From Sphingopyxis sp. H050 (GTDB lineage: Bacteria > Pseudomonadota > Alphaproteobacteria > Sphingomonadales > Sphingomonadaceae): a DNA stretch of 64,000 nt. Shown in pieces: positions 36,810 through 44,632 of this stretch. Made by a program: the position numbers and the translations under genes. The notes beneath the pieces were generated by a model. It ran no database searches, was not told where the DNA came from, and was given only the letters and a program-made list of their open reading frames with translations. The stretch spans positions 1 through 64,000 of the forward strand of contig NZ_LNRZ01000005.1 of NCBI RefSeq assembly GCF_001468265.1. Direction: 5' to 3'. Each line of letters begins with the position of its first letter. The first letter of the stretch is position 1.

Positions 36810-38170
36810 GCCCGCCGCCGTCCCGCCGCCTGTGGCGCAGCTTGACGCTGCGGCTGGGGATGATCTACGTCGCCCTGTTCCTGACATCGACCGCCGCCAT
36901 GTTCGGCGCCGCCTATTGGATCGGCGTATACCAGCCATTGCTGACGGAGGCGGCGCTGGTCCGGCAGGAGGCGGGCAATCTCGCCGCCATTGACCGCGCG
37001 GGCGGGCGCGACGCGCTGATCCGTGCGCTCGATGCGCGCCGCGCGAGCGGCCCCCGCCGCGCCTTTCACGCGCTGATCGCGCCTGGCGGCAAGGCGGTCA
37101 GCGCGACGCTGCCAAGCTGGCCCGGCACACCCGTCGCCGGCTGGACGACGCTGGAGGCCGACGTCTATCTCGCGGGGCAGGAACAGGATTATGAGGCGCT
37201 GGTGGTCGAGCGCCGCCTCGACGACGGGGCCAGGCTGATCGTCGGGCGCGATGTCGAGGATATCGACGACCGCGACGAATTGTTCACCATCGGCTCGGCG
37301 TGGCTGATCCTGATCGCCGCCGCGCTTGCGATCGGCGGCAGCGTCGCGATGAGCCGCGCGGTCGGGCGCCGCATCGACACGGTGACCAAAACGGCGCAGC
37401 GGGTGATGGCGGGCAGCCTGACCGAACGCATTCCGCTGCGCGGCACCGGCGACGATTTCGACGAGCTTTCGGGCACGCTCAACCAGATGCTCGGGCGGAT
37501 CGAGGAAGCGGTCGAGGCGGTGCGGCGCGTGTCGGACAATGTCGCCCATGAACTGCGCACGCCGCTCGCGCGTCTTCATGCCGACCTCGACGACCTTCGA
37601 TCGACGAGGGATGAGGGCGAGCGCCAGCGCCTCGCCGACCAGGCGTTCGCGGAGGCGGGGCGGCTCCAGTCGATCTTCGACGCCCTGCTGCGCATCGCGC
37701 GGATCGAGAGCGGGCGGCATCATGTGGGCTTCAGGCCGGTCGATCTGTCGACCCTGCTGGCCGATGCCGTCGAATTCCATCTTCCCGATGCCGAGTCCCG
37801 CGGGCAGCGGATCGAGAGCCGCATTGCGTCCGGCCTGACGCTCGCCGCCGATCCGAACCTGCTGTTCCAGGCGGTGTCGAACCTTCTCGACAACGCGATC
37901 AAATATGGCGGCCGTGGCGGCACGGTAACGGTGGGGGCGGTGCAAGCCGGATCGGGCGTGACGATCGAGATATCGGACGCCGGTCCCGGCATCCCCGCTG
38001 CCTATCGCGAAAAGGTCACCGAGCGCTTCTTCCGCCTGCCCGATACCGCCGGCGAGCCCGGCACCGGCCTTGGCCTGTCGCTGGTCGCCGCGATCGTTGC
38101 GCTCCACAAGGGCGCGCTGGAGATCGGCGATGCCGGGCCGGGCACGCGGGTCAGACTGGCGCTTCCCTGA
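36806..38170 (+). CDS. HAMP-domain sensor histidine kinase
   Basis: The 454-residue protein has two membrane segments (about residues 17-40 and 163-185) flanking a short periplasmic sensor region. A HAMP linker, a dimerisation/phosphoacceptor domain with HELRTPLARL (His 248), and an ATPase domain with NLLDNAIKYGG and GTGLGLSLV follow. It starts with GTG overlapping the response regulator stop. The signal is unknown. Confidence 0.94.
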   Translation: MSPPPSRRLWRSLTLRLGMIYVALFLTSTAAMFGAAYWIGVYQPLLTEAALVRQEAGNLAAIDRAGGRDALIRALDARRASGPRRAFHALIAPGGKAVSATLPSWPGTPVAGWTTLEADVYLAGQEQDYEALVVERRLDDGARLIVGRDVEDIDDRDELFTIGSAWLILIAAALAIGGSVAMSRAVGRRIDTVTKTAQRVMAGSLTERIPLRGTGDDFDELSGTLNQMLGRIEEAVEAVRRVSDNVAHELRTPLARLHADLDDLRSTRDEGERQRLADQAFAEAGRLQSIFDALLRIARIESGRHHVGFRPVDLSTLLADAVEFHLPDAESRGQRIESRIASGLTLAADPNLLFQAVSNLLDNAIKYGGRGGTVTVGAVQAGSGVTIEISDAGPGIPAAYREKVTERFFRLPDTAGEPGTGLGLSLVAAIVALHKGALEIGDAGPGTRVRLALP

Positions 38171-38316
38171 CGAACGGCAATTTTTCGCTGTCCTCCATTG
38201 CGCCGCCGCGATAGCGTCGAAGCCATGCTATTCCCCATCCAAACCCCGCGGGGCACAATGCGATTTGCGCGTGAAGTTGCACAGTTTTCCATGGCTTTTT
38301 CGATCCGGCGGCTTCC

Positions 38317-38823
38317 GTGCTGAGCGTCGAAACCTATGAAGCCACGCCTTGGCCCGACGCGCTCGACTGGAAAGCCCGCGCCGCCGAAGCCTCGGCCGCG
38401 GCGCTCGCTTTGACGCCCTTCGCATCGCTGGCCGACGCCGCGCCGCTCGTCGAAATCTCGATCCGCCTGACCGACGATGCGGAGGTTCATGCGCTGAACC
38501 GCGACTTTCGCGGCAAGGACAAGCCGACCAACGTGCTGTCCTTTCCGCAAGTGCAGGCCGACCTGCTGGTCGGTCTCGCCAACAGCGACGATGGCGAGCT
38601 ATTGCTCGGCGATATCGTGCTCGCCCGCGAAACCTGCGTCCGCGAGGCCGCCGAGAAGGGGGTGTCGGTCGAGGATCATGCGACCCACCTGATCGTCCAC
38701 GGCACGCTCCATCTGGTGGGGTATGACCATATGGATGACGCCAGCGCGGCGGCAATGGAGGCGCTCGAAGTGAAAGCGCTTGCATCGCTGGGCCTCGCCA
38801 ATCCATATGCGGATCAGGACTAA
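38317..38823 (+). CDS. ybeY: rRNA maturation endoribonuclease YbeY
   Basis: The 168-residue protein has the zinc-binding signature HGTLHLVGYDHMDD and the conserved NRDFRGKDKPTNVLSFP segment. It processes 16S rRNA ends and acts in ribosome quality control. The predicted start is GTG; the 146-bp upstream gap contains no recognised gene. It precedes corC as usual but is separated from phoH by the inserted block. Confidence 0.95.
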   Translation: MLSVETYEATPWPDALDWKARAAEASAAALALTPFASLADAAPLVEISIRLTDDAEVHALNRDFRGKDKPTNVLSFPQVQADLLVGLANSDDGELLLGDIVLARETCVREAAEKGVSVEDHATHLIVHGTLHLVGYDHMDDASAAAMEALEVKALASLGLANPYADQD

Positions 38824-38832
38824 CAGGGAAAA

Positions 38833-39780
38833 GTGACGCACATGCCCGACGATCAGGGGTCATCGAACCGATCGGAAGACGACAGTAGATCCGGCCTTTG
38901 GGCCGGCATCCGCACATTATTGTTCGGCGGCGAGAAAGAGCCGTCGTTGCGCGAGCAGATCGAAGACGTCATCGACGAAGCCGAGGAAGACAGCGACGAC
39001 CGCCGCGGCAGCAACGCGGTCGGCGACCTGTCGCCGATCGAGCGCAAGATGCTGCGCAACCTGCTGCACTTCGGCGAGCAGACCGTCGACGACGTCGCGG
39101 TGCCGCGCGGCGAGATCATCGCGATCCCTGAAAGCGCCAGCTTCGAAGCGGTCGTCGCGGCCTTCGCCGAGGCGGGGCACAGCCGCCTGCCGGTGTATCG
39201 CGAGACGCTCGACGAGGTTGTCGGCATGATCCACGTCAAGGATGTGTTCGCGGTGCTCGCCGAAAAGCGCACGCCGCCCCCGCTCCTCGACCTGATCCGT
39301 CAGCCGCTTTACGTGCCGCAATCGATGGGCGTGCTCGACCTGCTCGCCGACATGCGCGCCAAGCGCACCCACCTGGCGGTCGTCATCGACGAATATTCGG
39401 GCACCGAGGGGCTCGTCACGATCGAGGATCTGGTCGAGGAAATCGTCGGCGAGATCGAGGACGAGCATGACGACGAACCGGCCGTGCTTTTCGCGCCCGG
39501 CACCGATGGCTGCTGGGAGGCCGATGCCCGCGCCGAGCTCGACGATATCGGCGAAGCGGTCGATCCGCGGCTCGGCGAGGTCGACGAGGATGTCGACACG
39601 CTTGGCGGGCTCGCCGCGGTGCTCGCGGGACATGTCCCCGAAGTCGGCGAGATTCTGCATCATCCGAGCGGCTGGCGCATCGAGGTGACCGAGGCCGACG
39701 AGAAGCGCGTCCATCGCCTGCGGCTTCATCCGCCGGTCGAGGTCGACCTGGAGGCGCCGGGCACCCGCGAGGAGTTCTGA
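38833..39780 (+). CDS. Hemolysin/CorC family CBS-domain protein
   Basis: The 315-residue soluble protein has a polar N-terminus and two CBS repeats (about residues 85-205, with VPRGEIIAIPESASF and AVVIDEYSGTEGLVTIEDL). A C-terminal CorC_HlyC transporter-associated domain (about 225-305) follows. It lacks the membrane CNNM domain, as in E. coli YbeX/CorC. Proteins at this locus are tied to ribosome or magnesium homeostasis. The start is a GTG; an ATG follows three codons on. Confidence 0.92.
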   Translation: MTHMPDDQGSSNRSEDDSRSGLWAGIRTLLFGGEKEPSLREQIEDVIDEAEEDSDDRRGSNAVGDLSPIERKMLRNLLHFGEQTVDDVAVPRGEIIAIPESASFEAVVAAFAEAGHSRLPVYRETLDEVVGMIHVKDVFAVLAEKRTPPPLLDLIRQPLYVPQSMGVLDLLADMRAKRTHLAVVIDEYSGTEGLVTIEDLVEEIVGEIEDEHDDEPAVLFAPGTDGCWEADARAELDDIGEAVDPRLGEVDEDVDTLGGLAAVLAGHVPEVGEILHHPSGWRIEVTEADEKRVHRLRLHPPVEVDLEAPGTREEF

Positions 39781-39821
39781 CGCGATTGCCTTTGCCGGCT
39801 TAGGGGACTAGGCGAGGGCGG

Positions 39822-40979
39822 ATGGAAGTTTCCGATCTTCGCATCGCCCTGTTCAGCGGCAATTACAACATGACGACCGACGGCGCGAACAAGGCGCTCA
39901 ACCGGCTCGTCGGCTACCTCCTGTCGCAGGGCGCGGCGGTGCGCGTCTATTCGCCGACCGTCGCGCATCCCGACTTCGAGCCGACCGGCGATCTCGTCAG
40001 CGTGCCGTCGATGGCGATCCCGAACCGCCCCGAATACCGCATCCCGCTCCATTTCTCGTCGCGGGTGCGCGAGGACATCACCAAGTTCGCGCCGAACATC
40101 CTCCACATCTCCAGCCCCGACCGCGTGTCGCGGCAGGCCGCGGCGTGGGCGCGGCGGCGCAAGCTGCCCGTCGCCTGCTCCGTTCATACCCGCTTCGAGA
40201 CCTATTTCCGCTATTACAACCTCTCGTTCCTCGAACCGATCGTCGTCGCCTGGCTGCGCAAACTCTACCGAAAGTGCGACGCGCTGATCGCTCCGTCGGA
40301 AAGCTTCGCACAGGTCCTTCGCCAACAAAGGATGAACTACGACATCGGCATCTGGACCCGCGGGGTCGAGCGCGATGTCTTCAGCCCGTCCCAGCGCGAC
40401 GGCAACTGGCGGCGGAGCTGGGGCATCGCCGACGATGTCCCCGTCATCGCCTTCCTCGGCCGCCTGGTGATGGAAAAGGGTCTCGACGTCTTCGCCGATG
40501 CGATCGACCAGCTGAAGCGGCGGGGGGTGGTGCATCGGGTGGTGGTTATTGGCGAAGGACCTGCGGGTGAGTGGTTCGAATCGCGGCTGCCCGATGCGAA
40601 GTTCGTCGGCTTCCAGGGCGGCGAGAATCTCGCGCGGGCGCTCGCTTCGTGCGATATCTTCTTCAACCCCTCGGTGACCGAGACCTTCGGCAATGTGACG
40701 CTCGAGGCGATGGCGTGCGGGCTGCCGGTGGTCGCGGCGCGCGCCACGGGCAGCGCGAGCATCGTCAAGCACGGCCAGACCGGCTATCTCGTCGCGCCAG
40801 GGGCGATCGGATTGTTCGCCGACGATTTGGAACTCTATTGCCGCGATCCCGAGCTGCGCGCGAAGCATGGCGCGGCGGCGCGGGCCGAGACCGGCGCCTA
40901 TCAATGGGACGCGATCAACCAGTCGGTCGCCGACACCTATGTGCGCCTGATCCGGCAGAAACAGCGGCGCGGAGTCTGA
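39822..40979 (+). CDS. Glycosyltransferase family 4 protein
   Basis: The 385-residue GT-B enzyme has the N-terminal segment IALFSGNYNMTTDGANKAL and the C-terminal nucleotide-sugar region VIAFLGRLVMEKGLDVFADA, FFNPSVTETFGNVTLEAMA and GLPVVAARATGSAS, the classic GT4 EX7E pattern. It resembles the MgtA/PimB type that transfers a hexose to diacylglycerol or a related lipid. In a sphingomonad a glycosphingolipid or glycoglycerolipid step is plausible but unproven. It lies 42 bp after corC. Confidence 0.88.
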   Translation: MEVSDLRIALFSGNYNMTTDGANKALNRLVGYLLSQGAAVRVYSPTVAHPDFEPTGDLVSVPSMAIPNRPEYRIPLHFSSRVREDITKFAPNILHISSPDRVSRQAAAWARRRKLPVACSVHTRFETYFRYYNLSFLEPIVVAWLRKLYRKCDALIAPSESFAQVLRQQRMNYDIGIWTRGVERDVFSPSQRDGNWRRSWGIADDVPVIAFLGRLVMEKGLDVFADAIDQLKRRGVVHRVVVIGEGPAGEWFESRLPDAKFVGFQGGENLARALASCDIFFNPSVTETFGNVTLEAMACGLPVVAARATGSASIVKHGQTGYLVAPGAIGLFADDLELYCRDPELRAKHGAAARAETGAYQWDAINQSVADTYVRLIRQKQRRGV

Positions 40980-40983
40980 GCCG

Positions 40984-42303
40984 GTGACGGACCTGTTCGG
41001 CGACGATGGTCCTGCACAGCCCGACGTCCGGACGGGTCCGGTGCCGCTCGCGGAGAGGCTGCGGCCGAAAAGCTTGGCCGAGGTCGTCGGGCAGGAGCAT
41101 CTGACCGGCCCTGACGGCGCGATCGGGCGGATGGTGGCGGCGGGACAATTGTCCTCGATCATCCTCTGGGGGCCGCCGGGCACGGGCAAGACGACGATCG
41201 CGCGCCTGCTCGCCGAAGCGGTGGGGATGCGATTTGCCCCCTTGTCGGCCGTCTTTTCGGGCGTTGCCGACCTCAAGAAGGCGTTCGCCGATGCCGAGAA
41301 GATGGCGGGGGCGGGCAAGCGAACGCTGCTGTTCGTCGACGAGATCCACCGCTTCAATCGCGCGCAACAGGACGGCTTCCTGCCCTTCGTTGAGCGCGGC
41401 ACCGTCGTGCTCGTCGGCGCGACGACCGAGAACCCGAGCTTCGCGCTCAATGCCGCGCTGCTCAGCCGCGCGCAGGTGCTCGTGCTCAACCGGCTGGGCG
41501 AGGCGGCGCTCGGCACGCTGATCGAGCGCGCCGAGGCCGAGGTCGGGCACCGCTTGCCGGTGACCGACGAAGCGCGCGCGGCGTTGATCGCGAGCGCCGA
41601 CGGCGACGGGCGATTCCTGCTCAACCAGGTCGAAACGCTGTTTTCGGTGACGCTCGACGCGCCGCTCGACCCGGCCGAACTGGCGCAATTCCTGCACCGC
41701 CGGATGCCCGTCTATGACAAGGATCGCGACGGCCACTACAATCTGATCTCGGCGCTCCACAAGGCGATGCGCGGATCGGACCCGCAGGCGTCGCTCTATT
41801 GGCTGGCGCGGATGCTCGTCGCCGGCGAGGAGCCGCTCTACGTCCTGCGCCGCATCACCCGCTTTGCGAGCGAGGATATCGGCCTCGCCGATCCGCAGGC
41901 GTTGGTGCAATGCCTGGCGGCGAAGGACGCCTATCAATTCCTGGGCTCGCCCGAAGGCGAGCTAGCGATCGTGCAGGCCTGCCTCTATTGCGCGACCGCG
42001 CCCAAATCGAACGCCGCCTATATGGCCCAGAAGGCCGCGTGGGCCGCAGCGCGCGAGACCGGCAGCCTCGCTCCGCCAGCGAATATCCTCAACGCCCCGA
42101 CCAAGCTGATGAAGGATTTGGGGTACGGCGCGGGCTACAGCTACGATCACGACGCACCCGAGGGCTTTTCGGGCGACAATTATTGGCCCGACGAAATGGC
42201 GCCCGCGGAACTCTATCGCCCGGTCGATCGCGGCTTCGAGAAGCGGATCGCCGAGCGCATGGCGTGGTGGGACGAGCGGCGGCGCGAGACGAGGGGAGAC
42301 TGA
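40984..42303 (+). CDS. rarA: Replication-associated recombination protein RarA (MgsA)
   Basis: The 439-residue AAA+ ATPase has Walker A WGPPGTGKTTIA near residue 62, Walker B LFVDEIHRFNRAQQD, and the RarA C-terminal region GYSYDHDAPEGFSGDNYWPD. It acts at stalled replication forks. It starts with GTG four bases after the glycosyltransferase stop, and its stop shares one base with the next start. Confidence 0.95.
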   Translation: MTDLFGDDGPAQPDVRTGPVPLAERLRPKSLAEVVGQEHLTGPDGAIGRMVAAGQLSSIILWGPPGTGKTTIARLLAEAVGMRFAPLSAVFSGVADLKKAFADAEKMAGAGKRTLLFVDEIHRFNRAQQDGFLPFVERGTVVLVGATTENPSFALNAALLSRAQVLVLNRLGEAALGTLIERAEAEVGHRLPVTDEARAALIASADGDGRFLLNQVETLFSVTLDAPLDPAELAQFLHRRMPVYDKDRDGHYNLISALHKAMRGSDPQASLYWLARMLVAGEEPLYVLRRITRFASEDIGLADPQALVQCLAAKDAYQFLGSPEGELAIVQACLYCATAPKSNAAYMAQKAAWAAARETGSLAPPANILNAPTKLMKDLGYGAGYSYDHDAPEGFSGDNYWPDEMAPAELYRPVDRGFEKRIAERMAWWDERRRETRGD

Positions 42304-42659
42304 TGCCGGAGCCGCGCTTCGATAGCTGGGACGATGTCGTCGCTTTCGCCTGCGCGCTGCCCGAGGTCGAGATGCTCGCTTTTTATGGTACGCCCTGTCC
42401 GAAGCTCAACGGCAAGGCGCTCGCCGCGCCGGGGCGCGAGGCGGGCAGTTTTGCGGTGATGTGCAAGCCCGACGAAAAGGAAATTCTGCTTGAAACCGAT
42501 CCCGACACCTTCTGGCAGACCCCGCATTACGAAGGCTGGCATGCCCTGCTCGTCCGCTTCGGTTCGGCCGACCCCGAACGCGTCGCCGACGTCATCCGCC
42601 GCGCCTGGTGGGACCGCGCCAAGAAAGCGCAGCGCGCTGCTTTCGGCGAGCGGCCCTGA
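42303..42659 (+). CDS. MmcQ/YjbR family DNA-binding protein
   Basis: The 118-residue protein matches the MmcQ/YjbR family: ALPEVEMLAFYGTPCPKLNGK, MCKPDEKEILLETDP and a C-terminal RRAWWDRAKK helix. The fold resembles the DNA-binding domain of type IV secretion and T-box-like proteins; the function is poorly known. It overlaps rarA by one base and the hydrolase start follows its stop by one base. Confidence 0.88.
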   Translation: MPEPRFDSWDDVVAFACALPEVEMLAFYGTPCPKLNGKALAAPGREAGSFAVMCKPDEKEILLETDPDTFWQTPHYEGWHALLVRFGSADPERVADVIRRAWWDRAKKAQRAAFGERP

Positions 42660-42660
42660 G

Positions 42661-44064
42661 ATGCTGCGGCGGCTGGCCCTCGGCCTGGCGCTCGGCGCCG
42701 CTGCGCTGCCCGCGCAAGCCGCCGATCCGAATGCCGAGATCAACCGCGCCTGGGCTGCGGGCTATCGCGCCGCCTTCACCTGCTCGGCGCTGTGGAACGG
42801 GGCGGGCAAGCCGCTCGACGCGATCGAGCGCGACGAACTGACCGGCATCTATCCCGAGATCGAGGCCGATGTGCGTGCGCTGAAGGCCGACATCGACGAA
42901 AAGACAAAGATCGTCAGCGTCAAATACCGCGACGATATGCCGCCGCGCTTCGCAATGTGGGATCGCGGCGAAGGCTGCGTGACCCTGCCGATCGGCGCGT
43001 CGCCGGGCCGCGTCGAAGGGTTTCTCAATCATGGCCGCCCGCTGCTCGACGACCAGCTTTGGCCGCTCGGCGACAAGGATGCGGCACGGCCGCGGCCCCG
43101 ATCGCTGACCGCGGTCGAGCGCGCCACCATCGATATGGAAAGCTTCGGCGGCCGGTCGAGTTCGCTGCTGATCGTGAAGAACGGCCGGATCGCCGTCGAG
43201 CGCTATTGGCTCGGCCACGATCTCCATACCGCGCAGCGCACTTTTTCGGTCGCGAAGTCGATGGCGGCGACCTTGGTGGGCAACGCCGTCTACAACGGCT
43301 GGATCGACGTGACGGCGCCCGCGATGATCGCCGAGTGGCAGTCGCCCGGCGATCCGCGTGCCAAGATCACGACCGAACAGCTGATGCGGATGGCGAGCGG
43401 GTTGACGAGCGACACCGCGGGCAACCGCAGCGACGCCATCTATATGGGCGGTGCGTCGGTGCGCCAGTGGACCACGCAGTGGCCGCTGCTCAATCCGCCC
43501 GGCAGCCGCTATCGCTACGCCAACAACGACACGATGCTGGCGGTGCTGTCGCTGAAGGCCGCGCAGCAGAAGGCCGAGGACGCGCGAAACCAGCGCTCGG
43601 CGGCGATCCGCCGCGACATGGAGCTCAATCCGAACAAATTCTTCGACCGGCTCGGCATGACGCGCACCGTCGCGGAGCGGGACAAGGACGGGGATTATAT
43701 CCTCTCCAGCCAGGTCTGGACGACCGCGCGCGACCTCGCGCGGCTGGGGCTGCTCTATCAGGACGACGGGATATGGCAGGGCAAGCGGCTGCTGCCCGAG
43801 GATTGGCGCCGCTTCGTCACAAGCCCAAGCGGGCCGCAGCCCGAGGGCGCGTTCGGCTATGGCGCGGGCTTCTGGCTGCTGAACAAGTCGCCCGGGATTC
43901 CCGCCGATGCGTTCGGCGCGTTCGGCAATCGTGGTCAGTATCTGATCGTCATTCCCTCGCGCCAGCTCGTCATCGTGCGGCAGGGCTATGACGACGACAA
44001 GCAGCGGCTCGATATTGCCAAGCTTGTCGCCGCCGTGGTCGCAGCGGACGACAAGCGACGCTAG
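42661..44064 (+). CDS. Exported serine hydrolase, beta-lactamase/class C fold
   Basis: The 467-residue protein has a signal peptide (about 1-20, ending AQAA). The penicillin-binding fold shows the SxxK nucleophile in FSVAKSMAATL, the YxN motif in YRYANNDTM, and a GNRGQ motif in place of KTG. The region between residues 30 and 140 is an extra N-terminal domain. Esterase, D-aminopeptidase or amide hydrolase activity is possible. The start was set at the ATG giving MLRRLALGL; upstream codons lie in the mmcQ-like gene. Confidence 0.88.
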   Translation: MLRRLALGLALGAAALPAQAADPNAEINRAWAAGYRAAFTCSALWNGAGKPLDAIERDELTGIYPEIEADVRALKADIDEKTKIVSVKYRDDMPPRFAMWDRGEGCVTLPIGASPGRVEGFLNHGRPLLDDQLWPLGDKDAARPRPRSLTAVERATIDMESFGGRSSSLLIVKNGRIAVERYWLGHDLHTAQRTFSVAKSMAATLVGNAVYNGWIDVTAPAMIAEWQSPGDPRAKITTEQLMRMASGLTSDTAGNRSDAIYMGGASVRQWTTQWPLLNPPGSRYRYANNDTMLAVLSLKAAQQKAEDARNQRSAAIRRDMELNPNKFFDRLGMTRTVAERDKDGDYILSSQVWTTARDLARLGLLYQDDGIWQGKRLLPEDWRRFVTSPSGPQPEGAFGYGAGFWLLNKSPGIPADAFGAFGNRGQYLIVIPSRQLVIVRQGYDDDKQRLDIAKLVAAVVAADDKRR

Positions 44065-44068
44065 TTTT

Positions 44069-44131
44069 GTGATCCCCGGCAAAAGCCGGGGTCCACGACA
44101 CCGATGGGCCCCGGCTTCCGCCGGGGATCAC
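44069..44131. repeat. REP-like inverted repeat between convergent genes
   Basis: GTGATCCCCGGC at 44069-44080 pairs with GCCGGGGATCAC at 44120-44131, and inner GCCGGGG/CCCCGGC blocks can pair as well. It lies between the convergent hydrolase and GFA genes and may also terminate transcription. Confidence 0.8.
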
Positions 44132-44146
44132 CGATGTGACCCGCCC

Positions 44147-44566
44147 TCAATCCATCCCAGGATAGCGGTTGAACGCGGGCATTTCGTCGAGCTTTGCCAT
44201 CCAGCCGATGCGTTCGGCGAGCTGGATCTGCGCGCCCGCGGGGATCAGGTCGGGGTCGTCGAGCGTGCCCGACTGGACGTCGATCTGGCCGGGGAAGATC
44301 GCCTCGTTGGTATAGAAGAGGCCGGTGCCGCATGTCCCGCAGAAATGCCGGCGGCCATGCTCCGACGAGGCATAGATTTTCGGGCTGCCGCTGATCTCCA
44401 GATCGGCCTGGCCGACCAGCGCCCAGCCGACCATCGGCGCGCCGGCGTGGCGGCGGCAGTCGCTGCAATGGCAGAGCGCATGATGCTCGACCGTGGTCGG
44501 CATCGAATAACGGATCGCGCCGCAATGGCATTGGCCGGTCGCGCGGGTGGGGGACTCGCTCATCAT
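44147..44566 (-). CDS. GFA (glutathione-dependent formaldehyde-activating) family protein
   Basis: The 139-residue protein has the zinc-ligand cysteines of the GFA/CENP-V fold: GQCHCGAIRY, LCHCSDCRRHAG and FCGTCGTGLFY. Despite the family name, most members have no proven glutathione or formaldehyde role. It is alone at the 3' side of ptsP on the same strand. Confidence 0.9.
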   Translation of the reverse strand: MMSESPTRATGQCHCGAIRYSMPTTVEHHALCHCSDCRRHAGAPMVGWALVGQADLEISGSPKIYASSEHGRRHFCGTCGTGLFYTNEAIFPGQIDVQSGTLDDPDLIPAGAQIQLAERIGWMAKLDEMPAFNRYPGMD

Positions 44567-44632
44567 TCTCTCCTCATCTTGGCGGAAGAGAACATATCAT
44601 AAACATTTGTGCCGAAGCAATTACCCTGGAGG

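Noticed and set aside
38171..38316. Possible 32-residue peptide (starting MLFPIQTPRG) before ybeY
   Set aside because: No ribosome site or recognisable motif, and the region is too short to judge; it probably holds the ybeY leader.
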